Numbered from the stretch's first letter, positions 45,755 to 55,293 are shown. The stretch: 64,000 nucleotides of DNA from Chitinophagaceae bacterium C216 (GCA_028485475.2 CP144143.1:2666001-2730000), one strand, 5' to 3'. Made by a program: numbers and translations. The notes: generated from the letters alone by a model not told the origin.

Positions 45755-45889
45755 AAATGTAACAGGGAAAAACGGCCCGATGCCGTCCTGTTTCGTGTCC
45801 ATTTTGTCAAGATGCCTTTGCATAAATCCGTTAATATAATTCATCACACAAAGTAAAGACCTGCTTACAAGAGTATTGCAATGCAATAC

Positions 45890-45925
45890 CCGGACAAACA
45901 CTGCCTTTGAACGCCAAACAGTGCC
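45890..45925 (+). promoter_or_regulatory. Element-wide 20-bp tandem repeat upstream of traA
   Basis: CCGGACAAACACTGCC (45890-45905) and AACGCCAAACAGTGCC (45910-45925) are exactly 20 bp apart and in the sense direction of traA. The traA start is 366 bp further on, so a promoter here would give a long leader. Confidence 0.55.
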
Positions 45926-46291
45926 ACACTTCAATCAGCAGGTCTTTCATTCACTTTATTTGCCATATTGTTTTAGAGCAGGGAGTAAAAAATGTATTAA
46001 AACAGGGAAGAAATCAGGATTAGTGTGCAGGTAGTTTGGAATAAAAGCATAAAGTTTTAAAAACGTAAAACTATAAAAGTGTAAAAGCATAAAAGCGGTA
46101 AAGCATTTTGCCATTTGAGAAGTTTACCATTTACCAAAAAACATATCCAACAAGGCTGTAAGAAAAGCAAAAAAATATACAGGCGTATTCCTGACAAACA
46201 ATGCAGAAAATTGGGAACAATGTAATATTCAAAAGCAGGAATATTCAAACCTGCAAAGCAAGTAAAACGTGTAACAATAAATTTTTAAATA

Positions 46292-47059
46292 ATGGAAACA
46301 AAGAAAAAAACCTTAAAAATCAGCTTCTCCACGCAAAAGGGCGGTGTAGGAAAATCGACAATGACCACCTTGCTGGCAAGTGTGCTCCACTACCGGTTAG
46401 GTTTTAACGTCTTGGTATTGGATTGCGACTTTCCGCAGCATAGCCTGACCAATATGCGTGAACGGGATAAGAAGACCTTAATGCAAAATGAATATCATAA
46501 AAAGGCGGCAATGAAGCAGTTTCAAACCATTAACAAAAAGGCATATCCGATTATCAAAAGCAAAGCCGAATATGCTTTAGAAAAAGCATCGGAATATGTA
46601 AGCCAATCGGCTATTGTACCGGATGTTATTTTCTTTGATCTGCCCGGAACCGCCAATACCAAAGGGGTACTAACCACTTTGAAAATGATGGATTTTATCT
46701 TTTCGCCCATAACCGCCGACCGTTTGGTCGTGGAAAGTACATTGGGCTTTACCAAAGCCTTTCTTGAACTCCCGAAAACCATTGAGGGTAATGATGAGCA
46801 AGAGTTATGGCTGTTCTGGAACCAAGTGGACGGAAGGGAAAAAACAGGCTTGTATGAGGCTTATCAAAGTGTTATCAAACAACTCAGCCTACCCATAATG
46901 GAAACAAGAATAATGGACAGCAAGCGTTTCCGAAAAGAAACAGACGATACCGAAAACTATGTATTTAGATCCAGCTTGCTGCCCGCCGAAACACAATTGC
47001 TGAAAGCCACAAAAATGGATTTGTTTATCGAGGAATTTTTAAAAATCACGCAGCTATAA
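46292..47059 (+). CDS. traA: TraA, ParA-family ATPase
   Basis: A 255-residue ParA/MinD-type ATPase. The deviant Walker A is KGGVGKST (residues 16-23), LVLDCDFPQHS is the A' box and VIFFDLPGT the Walker B. In CTnDOT-type elements this gene opens the tra operon. Whether it partitions or positions the transfer machine is not known. traB begins 12 bp after its stop. Confidence 0.88.
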   Translation: METKKKTLKISFSTQKGGVGKSTMTTLLASVLHYRLGFNVLVLDCDFPQHSLTNMRERDKKTLMQNEYHKKAAMKQFQTINKKAYPIIKSKAEYALEKASEYVSQSAIVPDVIFFDLPGTANTKGVLTTLKMMDFIFSPITADRLVVESTLGFTKAFLELPKTIEGNDEQELWLFWNQVDGREKTGLYEAYQSVIKQLSLPIMETRIMDSKRFRKETDDTENYVFRSSLLPAETQLLKATKMDLFIEEFLKITQL

Positions 47060-47071
47060 AAGTGATGAACT

Positions 47072-47482
47072 ATGAGTACTGAAAATAAGAATAACGATTT
47101 TAAAAAGCCTGATGTTGATGAGGATTATTTGATGAACATCATCAGTGGCGATGAGCCAGTTGCTTTGACTAAAAACAATCAGCAACCGGAATCACCAAAG
47201 GAAACGAAGCCCAAACCTAAAGAGAAACCCCGAAGCAGTTCATCAAAAAAAGCGGACTACGAGGAAACATTTCTGGTCAATCGGTTCCCATCCGGTCGTA
47301 GTGGCAAGGTCGTTTACATTCGTCCGGAATACCACGAACGGTTGCTCCGCATTGTACAATTGACAAGGGAGGAAAAAACAACCCTCTATTCCTACATTGA
47401 CAATATCCTTGAACACCACTTCAGGGAGTTTGGCGATGATATTACAAATTATTTCAACGAACGTTTTAAACCCATTTTGTAG
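47072..47482 (+). CDS. traB: TraB, DUF3408-family protein
   Basis: A 136-residue soluble protein. A disordered, Lys/Pro-rich first half is followed by the DUF3408 core: YEETFLVNRFPSGRSGKVVY, IRPEYHERLLRIVQLTRE and EEKTTLYSYIDNILEHHFRE, a ribbon-helix-helix-like fold. It probably works with the ParA-like TraA, as ParA partners are often such small DNA-binding proteins. It lies between traA and the traD-position gene with 2-12 bp gaps. Confidence 0.8.
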   Translation: MSTENKNNDFKKPDVDEDYLMNIISGDEPVALTKNNQQPESPKETKPKPKEKPRSSSSKKADYEETFLVNRFPSGRSGKVVYIRPEYHERLLRIVQLTREEKTTLYSYIDNILEHHFREFGDDITNYFNERFKPIL

Positions 47483-47484
47483 CT

Positions 47485-48120
47485 ATGGAAATACTAATCG
47501 TGATATGCCTGCTGATAGTCATAGCCCTGCTTTTGCAGGACAAGATTGTAATTAAGAAACGGTCGGAGCAAAAGCCAAAACAGGAAAAAGTCAATCCGAA
47601 CCTGCCCGATATTATGGGGCAGCCCAAACCTGTAATGCGACTTTCGCAGCCAAACACTGCCAATGAACGCCAAATTCAGGAACCAGAGATAAACCCCGCT
47701 AATTTAGACATCGAATACGACGAAAATGAAGACGTAGGTATTCAGGTTCCGCAGGAAGAGCTGGACGAAGTTTTCAGTAATATGCCTGATTTTGAGGAAG
47801 AGGAAGAAGAATGGAACAGGTACGGAACATCCGGTGGCGATGACGGTTTTGCCCAAGGGGTTACCTTTGAAGAACTAAACTCCGTGGGGGTGTTGCTCCA
47901 AAAAGAAAAACTGGAAACAGACCAAAAGGAAACAACGGTAGCCATAGTTCAAAGATTACAGGGAACCGAATTATTCAGCCTGCTGGAAAATTCCATTGAG
48001 GGTGCTTCCCGAAAAATTGCCGAGCTTTTGGACAGCACACTCTCTACTGAAACAGAAGCCGGTTCTTCCAATTTGCGGAAAAATGATTTTGAAAACTTTG
48101 ACATTGGGGAGTTTGTGTGA
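47485..48120 (+). CDS. TraD-position protein with one N-terminal membrane helix
   Basis: A 211-residue protein. Residues 1-19 are a membrane helix (MEILIVICLLIVIALLLQDK), and a basic patch and a long acidic region (YDENEDVGIQ, EEEEEEWNRYGTSGGDDG) follow. The C-terminal half is helical. It begins 2 bp after traB, so it is the third gene of the tra operon; by order it corresponds to traC or traD of CTnDOT. The coding region contains two copies of the element-wide repeat (47646-47681). Cargo interrupts the operon 30 bp after its stop. Confidence 0.7.
   Translation: MEILIVICLLIVIALLLQDKIVIKKRSEQKPKQEKVNPNLPDIMGQPKPVMRLSQPNTANERQIQEPEINPANLDIEYDENEDVGIQVPQEELDEVFSNMPDFEEEEEEWNRYGTSGGDDGFAQGVTFEELNSVGVLLQKEKLETDQKETTVAIVQRLQGTELFSLLENSIEGASRKIAELLDSTLSTETEAGSSNLRKNDFENFDIGEFV
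47646..47681 (+). repeat. Element-wide 20-bp repeat pair inside the traD-position coding region
   Basis: GCAGCCAAACACTGCC (47646-47661) and AACGCCAAATTCAGGA (47666-47681) are 20 bp apart. The first keeps the GCCAAACACTGCC core exactly. The region encodes SQPNTANERQIQEPE, a linker with little constraint. Confidence 0.5.
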
Positions 48121-48150
48121 GGGTTCTTTCTCGTGTTTACATTCTCAGAT

Positions 48151-48870
48151 TTAGATATTATTCGACAATTTTTTAAGGTCAGTTTCATAGACTTTTAATA
48201 AAGTCTCATTAAGCTGTGAATATTTCTGAAGCTGAGTAATCCTCTTTTTTAACCTCTCAATATCATATTGTTTTGAATAATCATCTTTATCATAATCTTC
48301 AATATCAAAAGAAGGGTTATTATCTAATAAAACATTAATGATGCTTGTATCAGCATTATCAGATAGGTTTACAGCATTTTCAATCCACTGCTTTGTTCTC
48401 TCATTTTTTGCATTATTAGCGGCTTGGCCTAATGCATATTCTATCCAAATCCTGGCTGTCTTGTCAATTTCGTTAGCAATATCCATCCATTCTTCTACAG
48501 ATTTATGATTTAAATTGTCTGTTTCTAATTCCGCCAGGTCTTGATTGCGTAAAGCATTATAAAAATAAGGTTCCTCTTTGTCAGGATTTAGCTTAGACAA
48601 TGTATCCAGGATAGGCTCGAAACTTTGGAAAGGTCTTCTTCCAGATGGAAGAGAATGCCGGTGTTGCCATAACATTAATATTACATCAAAACACTCTTTT
48701 TCTGCTGCCTCTTTTTCATTCCCTTCTGATTGTTCAGCAACAGATATTTTTTCTGCAAGATAATGAGCCATCCAGCGTGAGAAGGTATCAACGCCTGGTT
48801 CTAATTTAAGCTCTTTCACGAAGAGTTTACCCAAGTTTATGATTTTTTCCTGTAGTTCTAAGTTCTCCAT
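48151..48870 (-). CDS. Partner protein of the Avs-like defence gene
   Basis: A 239-residue soluble, helical, acidic protein with no recognised domain. WMAHYLAEKI, LWQHRHSLPSGRRPFQSFEP and ILDTLSKLNP are its most conserved-looking parts. It overlaps the last 44 bp of the 2,091-residue STAND gene, so the two are translationally coupled. Two-gene AVAST systems (type III in current naming) have a small second gene, and this may be it, but I cannot confirm the family. The C-terminus is a coiled coil (LKKRITQLQKYSQLNETLLK). Confidence 0.6.
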   Translation of the reverse strand: MENLELQEKIINLGKLFVKELKLEPGVDTFSRWMAHYLAEKISVAEQSEGNEKEAAEKECFDVILMLWQHRHSLPSGRRPFQSFEPILDTLSKLNPDKEEPYFYNALRNQDLAELETDNLNHKSVEEWMDIANEIDKTARIWIEYALGQAANNAKNERTKQWIENAVNLSDNADTSIINVLLDNNPSFDIEDYDKDDYSKQYDIERLKKRITQLQKYSQLNETLLKVYETDLKKLSNNI

Positions 48871-51800
48871 CTGATGACAGTATAAATAGTTTATGTATAG
48901 GTTTCGAATATTCGTATTTATCTTCCCGGCTCCGGTATTTATAATTAATTTCCCTTTTTATTCCAACTTCCAATATCAGGTCACAATTAAGAGTTGAACA
49001 CATGTGTTTTAAAAATTGTAATGACGCTTTTAACCGTTTACCGGCCTGATTTGGATTTTCATCTCTGTCGTCTCTGTGACTGCTCCATATTGCGCATTTC
49101 AAGGCTGGATATGATGACTTGGGTGAATACCAAATTTTCCCGTTACCATCTACAGACAAACTTAACCTGTCCACAATATCATCTCCTATTACAAAAGGAG
49201 GATAGTCTACATTATCAGCATAGGGATCATATTCGTCTAATCTTTTGGAAACAGATTCATCCTTAATCCACCCCTTAAGCTCAAAAGAACCTGATTCTAT
49301 TTCCATATCCCCCTCTTTATAATTAGGAAGTTTGTAGTCATGAGGATCACTGCAGGTTTCCAGTGCTATCATTAGTGCGCCGGAAGTGCCTTTAGAAACC
49401 AATGCAGAGGCAATTGAAAAACTTTCGGTTCTTTCGCTATCTTTTTCTTCCCATCCTCCCCGTACATTAAGCCATTGTTCTCCGCTGTCATCGTCTGTTA
49501 GTAATGCTTCATAAAAACTCTTTTCCGGAATTTCCGATTTCCAGTTATCATCCTTACTTTTAGAAAGCCATTCTGGTCTCTTTAATGGCACTGGATCACG
49601 ATAGTCTATTAACCATTTTCCATCAGCACACGTTAATAAATGACCTGAGATCCACTCGTCCCACTCATTATCATACCAATCTCTTTTTGATACTACAGGC
49701 ATTTTTTCGAGAAACTTTGCTGCTGCTACCATCATGGAATGGTAAGACAAATAGAAGTCAAGATTATCTGTTCTTGGGTAACTTCCATGGTCATGCCAAG
49801 TTTCTCTTTCATTCGAATATCTATTCCATATCGATATTCTCGGATCATTGTTATAACCGTTTTTCTCTTTTATACCCCATTCTTCAATAATGACATTAGC
49901 AGCTATATCTTCTACTTGTTTCCCCGGTACACCAAATACATCGCCCAACGGTTCAAACCAGTACCTGTCAAAATCCCATCCGAAATGAAAATCATATTCA
50001 GTATTAACTAGTCCGTTAATGTGCCAATAACTATCTACTGTATCATTGTAATCCATTTCCACTACCGGCATATTGCTTTTACCAACAGCTTTTAGTTTAT
50101 TCAGTGTTTCGTCATCATATATATCGTCCAAAGAAGTGGAGAGATTGACCGATATTTCTGCTGAAAACTTTTGAATAAGGATGTGAGGTTCACCAAAGGC
50201 ATAATGAACGAATATGTCTTTATATTGAACCAACAACTCGGGTTTATCAAGAGAAACTCTTACTAAAGCAATTAATAAATATAATCGGGCATGAAGATTA
50301 TAAAACGGAAATTGACAGCTACCAAAGGCATCCACTTTGTCATGCTGCATCCAGTTAATCAGTTCATCAATGATACCCGTACAGTTGAATTGGGCTAATG
50401 CACTTACCGTATGTGCTGCATTCCATCGTTCTGATGAGCGAGGGGATCCAAGAGCAGACCAAATGAAACCCGCTATATTTTTGTTGACATTCTTAGATGT
50501 AAATAACCATTTATCCCATTCGCCATCACCAAAATCTTTCTCAATATGTAATTCAAATCTTGATAGTGTAGAATCAAGTAAGTCCGTTACCTTTACAGGG
50601 TCGATTATTGAAGTAGCAATACTTACAAACCCAAAAAACATTTCTGCGTCAGAAAATTCGTACCCGCTTGACAGCCCTTCAAATATTCCTTCTTTTAGTT
50701 TATCTATTTCACTTTCACTAAGATTAAAATCCTGAACAAAATATTGAAAAGAATACAGGCTTATCAGTTCTTGTGCATACTTCCTTCCTAATTGCTTTGC
50801 TAAAACAGGCCAGTTTTTCTTGAAGCTGACCTTATTTTTCCATTCTTCTGGAAGCAATTTGAAAAAAGATTTGAGTTCATAACGATTTACTCTTGATAAG
50901 AGTAATATATCAATAAATTTCCAGAGATCCTTTTCATTCAATCTTTGTATCACTTCGTTCCAAAAGCTTTCAATGTCCCTGTAGAAACGCTTATCGGATA
51001 TTGCATTAAAAGCAAGAAGGCATTTTTCAAACTGTTCATTGTTGAGAATATCCAGAGCTCCAAAGACATCTTCCCAATGTACATTATCATCAGTTCGATT
51101 TGTGTTTTGAAGAGTTTTATCTTCTTTATCCTCCGGCAATAATTTTTTATTCTTTTGATGGTAAGCTAATATTCCATCTAATGTATCATTCTGGATATTT
51201 TGCCGGGAGGCTATTTGCTGCATCTTTTCCCAGTAATCGGCGGTGGTACCTTCTATTTGGAGCAGATAGATGGCATCTGCAAATATCTTTTGCTTTATTT
51301 CTGTATTACCTTCATTTTCCAGGCAGATGGAAAGCAACTCTTCAAGTTGATGATAGGAGAAAAATCTTGACATCGTCCATCCTGTTGAAGGCGATATTTT
51401 GCCGGATTGTACCAATTCCATCAGTAATGCTTCTAACTGGTATTCAAACCTTCCTATGTCTCTATCCCGCCACCGGCTTAGTGCAGATATTCCTTCTCCG
51501 CTCGACATTCTCGCACAAACAGCAATCGCTTCGCTTCTGTTCCAATACTTTTCACGGGAGACATATTCTCCCACTACTTCGGCACAGCGTATAAAACGAT
51601 AAGCTAATTCGTCAGAGACACTATCTCCATTGCATGCTTGTTTAGCAAGTGATACAACAGCTTCCCATCTCCTGACTATTTCGTCGCCAAATTTAGACAC
51701 GATGTTTACGGCCTCTTCAAAATATACACTGGCGTCATCAGAGGCTGTATTCAATACAGCACGGGCAAGTCCGATATATCTTTCCGCCATTTCTTCAGGG

Positions 51801-54800
51801 CCATCTTCGGTGATACTTTTTATTCGCTCATAAGCACTTTGCTCAAGCTCCTGTTTTACTAAGGATAAATGCGGTAATCTGAATGCTGCTCTTACTGTAT
51901 TCAGCTCATCGGGAATCCACAAAGCTTTATTGTTCTTGATGTAGGTATTATAAAACCAGTTTACTTCTTCAGTATTTCCTTTGTCATATAATATTAGAAT
52001 AGATGACTGAAGTGCAGCAATCTCGTTAGGTAAAGTATCGTAAGAGCGATATCTATTGGTTCTTGCTTTGTGTGATTTTTCATTCGCATTTTTTACTTCA
52101 CCTTCAAAATTGAAGTCCTGCTGGCTCAATATTCTAACCCTTAGAAGATACCAGGGAAACAAGCCGTTGATTATTTCTTTGAATTCTTTAATCTCATTAT
52201 CCCGATCATAGTCACTTTTTTCCTTTTTGTCAGCTAGATTTCGAGGCAAAATAGCATCAATATCTACTTCCGATTTATCTTCCAATAAGTTTCGGATTGC
52301 GAGTGTTTTTAGGTAAAAGGTACGTTCCTGAGATTGATGTGCACTATATACCATCTGCGACGCTTGTAAAGGGATATAATGTCTCAATACCCTTCGCAGT
52401 TGTGCAGATGGTAAGTTTCTATGTAGACAAGCCTCTATAAAAGACACTATAGCTGGTGTAATATTGTCACCCTGATAGTACTGCTTTGGTTTTTTAATCC
52501 TGGATTTCGAACCTGTTAGGAGACATAAACAAGTTTCAATAAACTGTTCTTCCGGGAATCTCCCAACTTTTATGAGTTCGCTGACAATAGCTACTGTATA
52601 GTACGGTTGCCTGATACAAATTTGCAGGAAATTATTAATAGCTTCAAAATTTCCAATATCTATAAGTCGCTTTATTAGACTCTTCATTATGTCAAAAACA
52701 AATGCTTTGGACGTGAATCGATTTAGGAAATCAATACAATCTTCTACCCCGTAAATATTGAAAAATGCATATGCTAATTCTAAAACATCCCTTTCTGTAA
52801 CCTCATTTTGCGGGTGGCGTTCATCACTTTTCCGAAGATCTTCAAAGTATATTTGCAGCCAATTTACAGCAGCCCTTAAATAACCTCTGGCTTCTCCCTT
52901 ATATTCATTAATTCCTGACAATAATGAAGCAGTAAAGACATTCTCTGAACCATTCCAGGCACCACTCAGTAAGCGTTTAAATGCAATATCCTGAACCTTT
53001 TGTTGATCCTGCAAAGTAACAAGCAGGTCAATATTATTCTGAAAAAGCCCGAGCTGCCGCTGATTTCCAGCCACTTCCTCGCCAGCTCTCATAGCTATCT
53101 TAATCGCATCATTATAATGTTTGGCTCTCAGTGCTGCACGGAAAGCAAACTGTAACCTGTAAACACGTACATTTCTTGCATCGATTGGATTATCTTCCGG
53201 CAAATAACTGTCCGAAAGTGTAATTTCGATTAGTTTTTCATATTGCTCTGCCTGAAGGTACAGATGCGGCAGAACCTCGGCCACATAAGTGTACTGATTG
53301 GCTAAAGGCTCTAATATGTTTATATAGGTTTCGAAATTTTCTTTTTTTGCCAAGAAAGTTTTTCTAAACCACGTTTCCGTTGGCTCATCTCTGAATTGTA
53401 CAGATTCGTCTGACAACCACAACGAGCGACCAATATCTGCTACAAAGCTTTTAATTGTCTCGGTTGTTACTCCTGCCGCTTTTGCTAAAATTTCTATTGG
53501 AATATGAGGAGGTAAGCTTGCCAACCCTAAACATATTGCCTGTATTTGTTCCTGAAAAGAATCCGACAAGGAATCTTTTATTGTTGATATCGCTGTGTTT
53601 AATTGCAGTTCAATCTGCTCCTCAACGGTCATTCCCGCAGGACCTAATCGGCTTAATAATTCAGAAACGGTTGATGCATGAACACTTAATGCATTTGCCT
53701 GCACACGAGGATTGCCACTGGTTAACCGATGAAATTCCGTCCCGTCTTTTTCGTCAGCTTCAGGGAACCATTTCCGTAAATTTATTAATGATTCAGTTTC
53801 GGAAAATGCTTCTAATTTAAACTGAGCAATTTTAGAGTTAGGTTTTAGTAACTGAATTCGTTCTGTTCTGCATAATAAAACCAGCTTACATCCGTCCGGT
53901 ATATTTTCACGAAGCAATTCGTTGGCAAAACAGGGATGGTTGTATTCCTGAGCTGCCATTTCTGCATTATCTGCCGCATCAATCAAAATAAATAAGGTGG
54001 CAGAATCACTTGTTTGTTTTAAGGTTTTTACAGCGGCGTCAATCCGCCATAAGAACTTCTTCATAATATCATTATCCTGGGAAGTGTCCTGTACAAGCAA
54101 AGGATCGCATAGACCTTTTACGGCAAGTTCATTGACAATTTGAACCAAAGCATCCCGATGTCTATGTCGAGGTTCGCTACGATTTCTGTATCGCCCCGCT
54201 CCAAAACAATCATAGGCAATACCTATTGAATCTGAAGGTAATGAATGTATTAGCTGGCGACAGAATACAGATTTGCCAACACCGCCCGGTGCATGGACAA
54301 TGACAGGATATGAAGAATTTGAAATATTTTTGACAAGCTCATTGTGTTGTTCCCGCTCAATGATATTTTCTGCCTGTTCCCATATGGCAGGAGCCGGAAA
54401 CAGGTCTCTCTCGGCGGAAATACCGAAGCGTTTTAAAATATCTTCCCGAGAAATTATTCCGTTAGAGTCCGGTAAAACCCTTTCCTGTACAAGAGCAACA
54501 ATACTTTCAATTTGTGCATTATCAACAGTTCCGGCTATCAATTGTGCTATTTCTAATCTCAGTTCATCTTTTTGAGTATTGTAATCGCCCTCGCCATCCT
54601 GGAAGTTCAAAAGTTTACAAAACTTACTCAGTTCATCAGAAGAAAATCCCGTATATTTTTCAATGGTTTCTCTAAACCTATCATTGACCGGGTCATCATT
54701 TGCTAACAAATTTATATTCCGTTTGAAAGAATCTTCTAGCGGTCTGTTGGTAACGATGGTAAATGAAAAAACAGGAGCATTTGTCTCTGTTAAATGTTGG

Positions 54801-55102
54801 GAAAATCTTTTTGAAAAGCCCTCAATGGTATCTTTCAAATCACTTAAAACAAAAGGAGTATCTTTCTGAACCGTTGTGTGCTTTAATTGGTAATACTTAA
54901 TCTGCTTTCTGTCATTTAACTCATCGTAATATTCAGTGACGTCTATAACATACTCGCCTTCTTTCTCGTTTTCTTTTGAACCTTCGATCACAATAGTCCG
55001 TAGAGAAGCGTTAGAATAAACTAATCCTAAGCAGCGTCTGGCTGCCCACCTGTAATGAAATACATCACCTGCTCTTGAATATGCTACTAAGTCGTTCGGC
55101 AT
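48827..55102 (-). CDS. Avs-like STAND NTPase with N-terminal Cap4-like nuclease
   Basis: 2,091 residues. Residues about 1-200 look like a Cap4/DUF4297 nuclease: RAGDVFHYRWAARRCLGLVY, an acidic TIVIEGSKEN and the QxK strand YYQLKHTT (about 72-79). The STAND NTPase core has Walker A VHAPGGVGKSVFC (about 268-280), DCFGAGRYRNRSEPRHRHRD, which I recall from AVAST proteins, and Walker B LFILIDAADNA (about 367-377). The rest, about 600-2,091, is a helical repeat sensor. Avs proteins bind conserved phage proteins (terminase or portal) and then cut DNA. The gene is A+T-richer than the tra genes on both sides and antisense to them, with its partner gene overlapping its end. Confidence 0.82.
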   Translation of the reverse strand: MPNDLVAYSRAGDVFHYRWAARRCLGLVYSNASLRTIVIEGSKENEKEGEYVIDVTEYYDELNDRKQIKYYQLKHTTVQKDTPFVLSDLKDTIEGFSKRFSQHLTETNAPVFSFTIVTNRPLEDSFKRNINLLANDDPVNDRFRETIEKYTGFSSDELSKFCKLLNFQDGEGDYNTQKDELRLEIAQLIAGTVDNAQIESIVALVQERVLPDSNGIISREDILKRFGISAERDLFPAPAIWEQAENIIEREQHNELVKNISNSSYPVIVHAPGGVGKSVFCRQLIHSLPSDSIGIAYDCFGAGRYRNRSEPRHRHRDALVQIVNELAVKGLCDPLLVQDTSQDNDIMKKFLWRIDAAVKTLKQTSDSATLFILIDAADNAEMAAQEYNHPCFANELLRENIPDGCKLVLLCRTERIQLLKPNSKIAQFKLEAFSETESLINLRKWFPEADEKDGTEFHRLTSGNPRVQANALSVHASTVSELLSRLGPAGMTVEEQIELQLNTAISTIKDSLSDSFQEQIQAICLGLASLPPHIPIEILAKAAGVTTETIKSFVADIGRSLWLSDESVQFRDEPTETWFRKTFLAKKENFETYINILEPLANQYTYVAEVLPHLYLQAEQYEKLIEITLSDSYLPEDNPIDARNVRVYRLQFAFRAALRAKHYNDAIKIAMRAGEEVAGNQRQLGLFQNNIDLLVTLQDQQKVQDIAFKRLLSGAWNGSENVFTASLLSGINEYKGEARGYLRAAVNWLQIYFEDLRKSDERHPQNEVTERDVLELAYAFFNIYGVEDCIDFLNRFTSKAFVFDIMKSLIKRLIDIGNFEAINNFLQICIRQPYYTVAIVSELIKVGRFPEEQFIETCLCLLTGSKSRIKKPKQYYQGDNITPAIVSFIEACLHRNLPSAQLRRVLRHYIPLQASQMVYSAHQSQERTFYLKTLAIRNLLEDKSEVDIDAILPRNLADKKEKSDYDRDNEIKEFKEIINGLFPWYLLRVRILSQQDFNFEGEVKNANEKSHKARTNRYRSYDTLPNEIAALQSSILILYDKGNTEEVNWFYNTYIKNNKALWIPDELNTVRAAFRLPHLSLVKQELEQSAYERIKSITEDGPEEMAERYIGLARAVLNTASDDASVYFEEAVNIVSKFGDEIVRRWEAVVSLAKQACNGDSVSDELAYRFIRCAEVVGEYVSREKYWNRSEAIAVCARMSSGEGISALSRWRDRDIGRFEYQLEALLMELVQSGKISPSTGWTMSRFFSYHQLEELLSICLENEGNTEIKQKIFADAIYLLQIEGTTADYWEKMQQIASRQNIQNDTLDGILAYHQKNKKLLPEDKEDKTLQNTNRTDDNVHWEDVFGALDILNNEQFEKCLLAFNAISDKRFYRDIESFWNEVIQRLNEKDLWKFIDILLLSRVNRYELKSFFKLLPEEWKNKVSFKKNWPVLAKQLGRKYAQELISLYSFQYFVQDFNLSESEIDKLKEGIFEGLSSGYEFSDAEMFFGFVSIATSIIDPVKVTDLLDSTLSRFELHIEKDFGDGEWDKWLFTSKNVNKNIAGFIWSALGSPRSSERWNAAHTVSALAQFNCTGIIDELINWMQHDKVDAFGSCQFPFYNLHARLYLLIALVRVSLDKPELLVQYKDIFVHYAFGEPHILIQKFSAEISVNLSTSLDDIYDDETLNKLKAVGKSNMPVVEMDYNDTVDSYWHINGLVNTEYDFHFGWDFDRYWFEPLGDVFGVPGKQVEDIAANVIIEEWGIKEKNGYNNDPRISIWNRYSNERETWHDHGSYPRTDNLDFYLSYHSMMVAAAKFLEKMPVVSKRDWYDNEWDEWISGHLLTCADGKWLIDYRDPVPLKRPEWLSKSKDDNWKSEIPEKSFYEALLTDDDSGEQWLNVRGGWEEKDSERTESFSIASALVSKGTSGALMIALETCSDPHDYKLPNYKEGDMEIESGSFELKGWIKDESVSKRLDEYDPYADNVDYPPFVIGDDIVDRLSLSVDGNGKIWYSPKSSYPALKCAIWSSHRDDRDENPNQAGKRLKASLQFLKHMCSTLNCDLILEVGIKREINYKYRSREDKYEYSKPIHKLFILSSDGELRTTGKNHKLG

Positions 55103-55293
55103 TATCTGTAGTTCCTCAGCTAAAAGTTTTAAATACAGCTAATATACTGCTTTTTTCACTTCAATAACAGCCATTCACAGCCAAACACTTCCTTTGACTG
55201 CCACTTTGTAAGACCGCCTCCATTTCTGAAACACCTTTGTTCCGATAAGCCCGCAAGGTGTGGGCTGAGTTAACAAATTAATGTGTTTCAATT
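55103..55293 (+). promoter_or_regulatory. Promoter region of the traE operon
   Basis: 191 bp between the Avs-like start and traE. It includes the 20-bp repeats (55157-55212) and CACCTTTG (55232-55239), a weak -7 candidate. A short GC-rich dyad, AAGCCCGCAAGGTGTGGGCT (55247-55266), lies in the presumed leader of traE. Confidence 0.45.
55177..55212 (+). promoter_or_regulatory. Element-wide 20-bp repeats upstream of traE
   Basis: ACAGCCAAACACTTCC (55177-55192) is 82-117 bp before the traE ATG. A weaker copy, ACTGCCACTTTGTAAG, follows exactly 20 bp later, and a third diverged one may lie at 55157-55172. Confidence 0.5.

Larger units (their letters stand above)
45566..46291. other. Intergenic region with candidate oriT and a long traA leader
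   Basis: 726 bp without a supported gene between divergent mobA and traA. The mobA side has three hairpins in a row: GGCAAGTTGT-TTTGAGCATC (45658-45677) against 45692-45713, GTGTTC-N4-GAACAC (45714-45729) and AATCCG-N10-CGGATT (45733-45754). This is where oriT is expected in such elements. The element-wide repeats follow at 45890-45925. The traA side (46036-46110) is an A-rich stretch of repeated words such as AAAAGCATAAA, of unknown role. Confidence 0.6.

Noticed and set aside
45611-45934. 107-residue minus-strand frame in the oriT region
   Set aside because: It covers the inverted repeats of the oriT candidate and the 20-bp repeats, and has no recognisable sequence.
46036-46110. A-rich repeated words considered as a CRISPR array or iterons
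   Set aside because: The words (AAAAGCATAAA and similar) are irregular in spacing and length with no unique spacers, so no array; an iteron role has no support.
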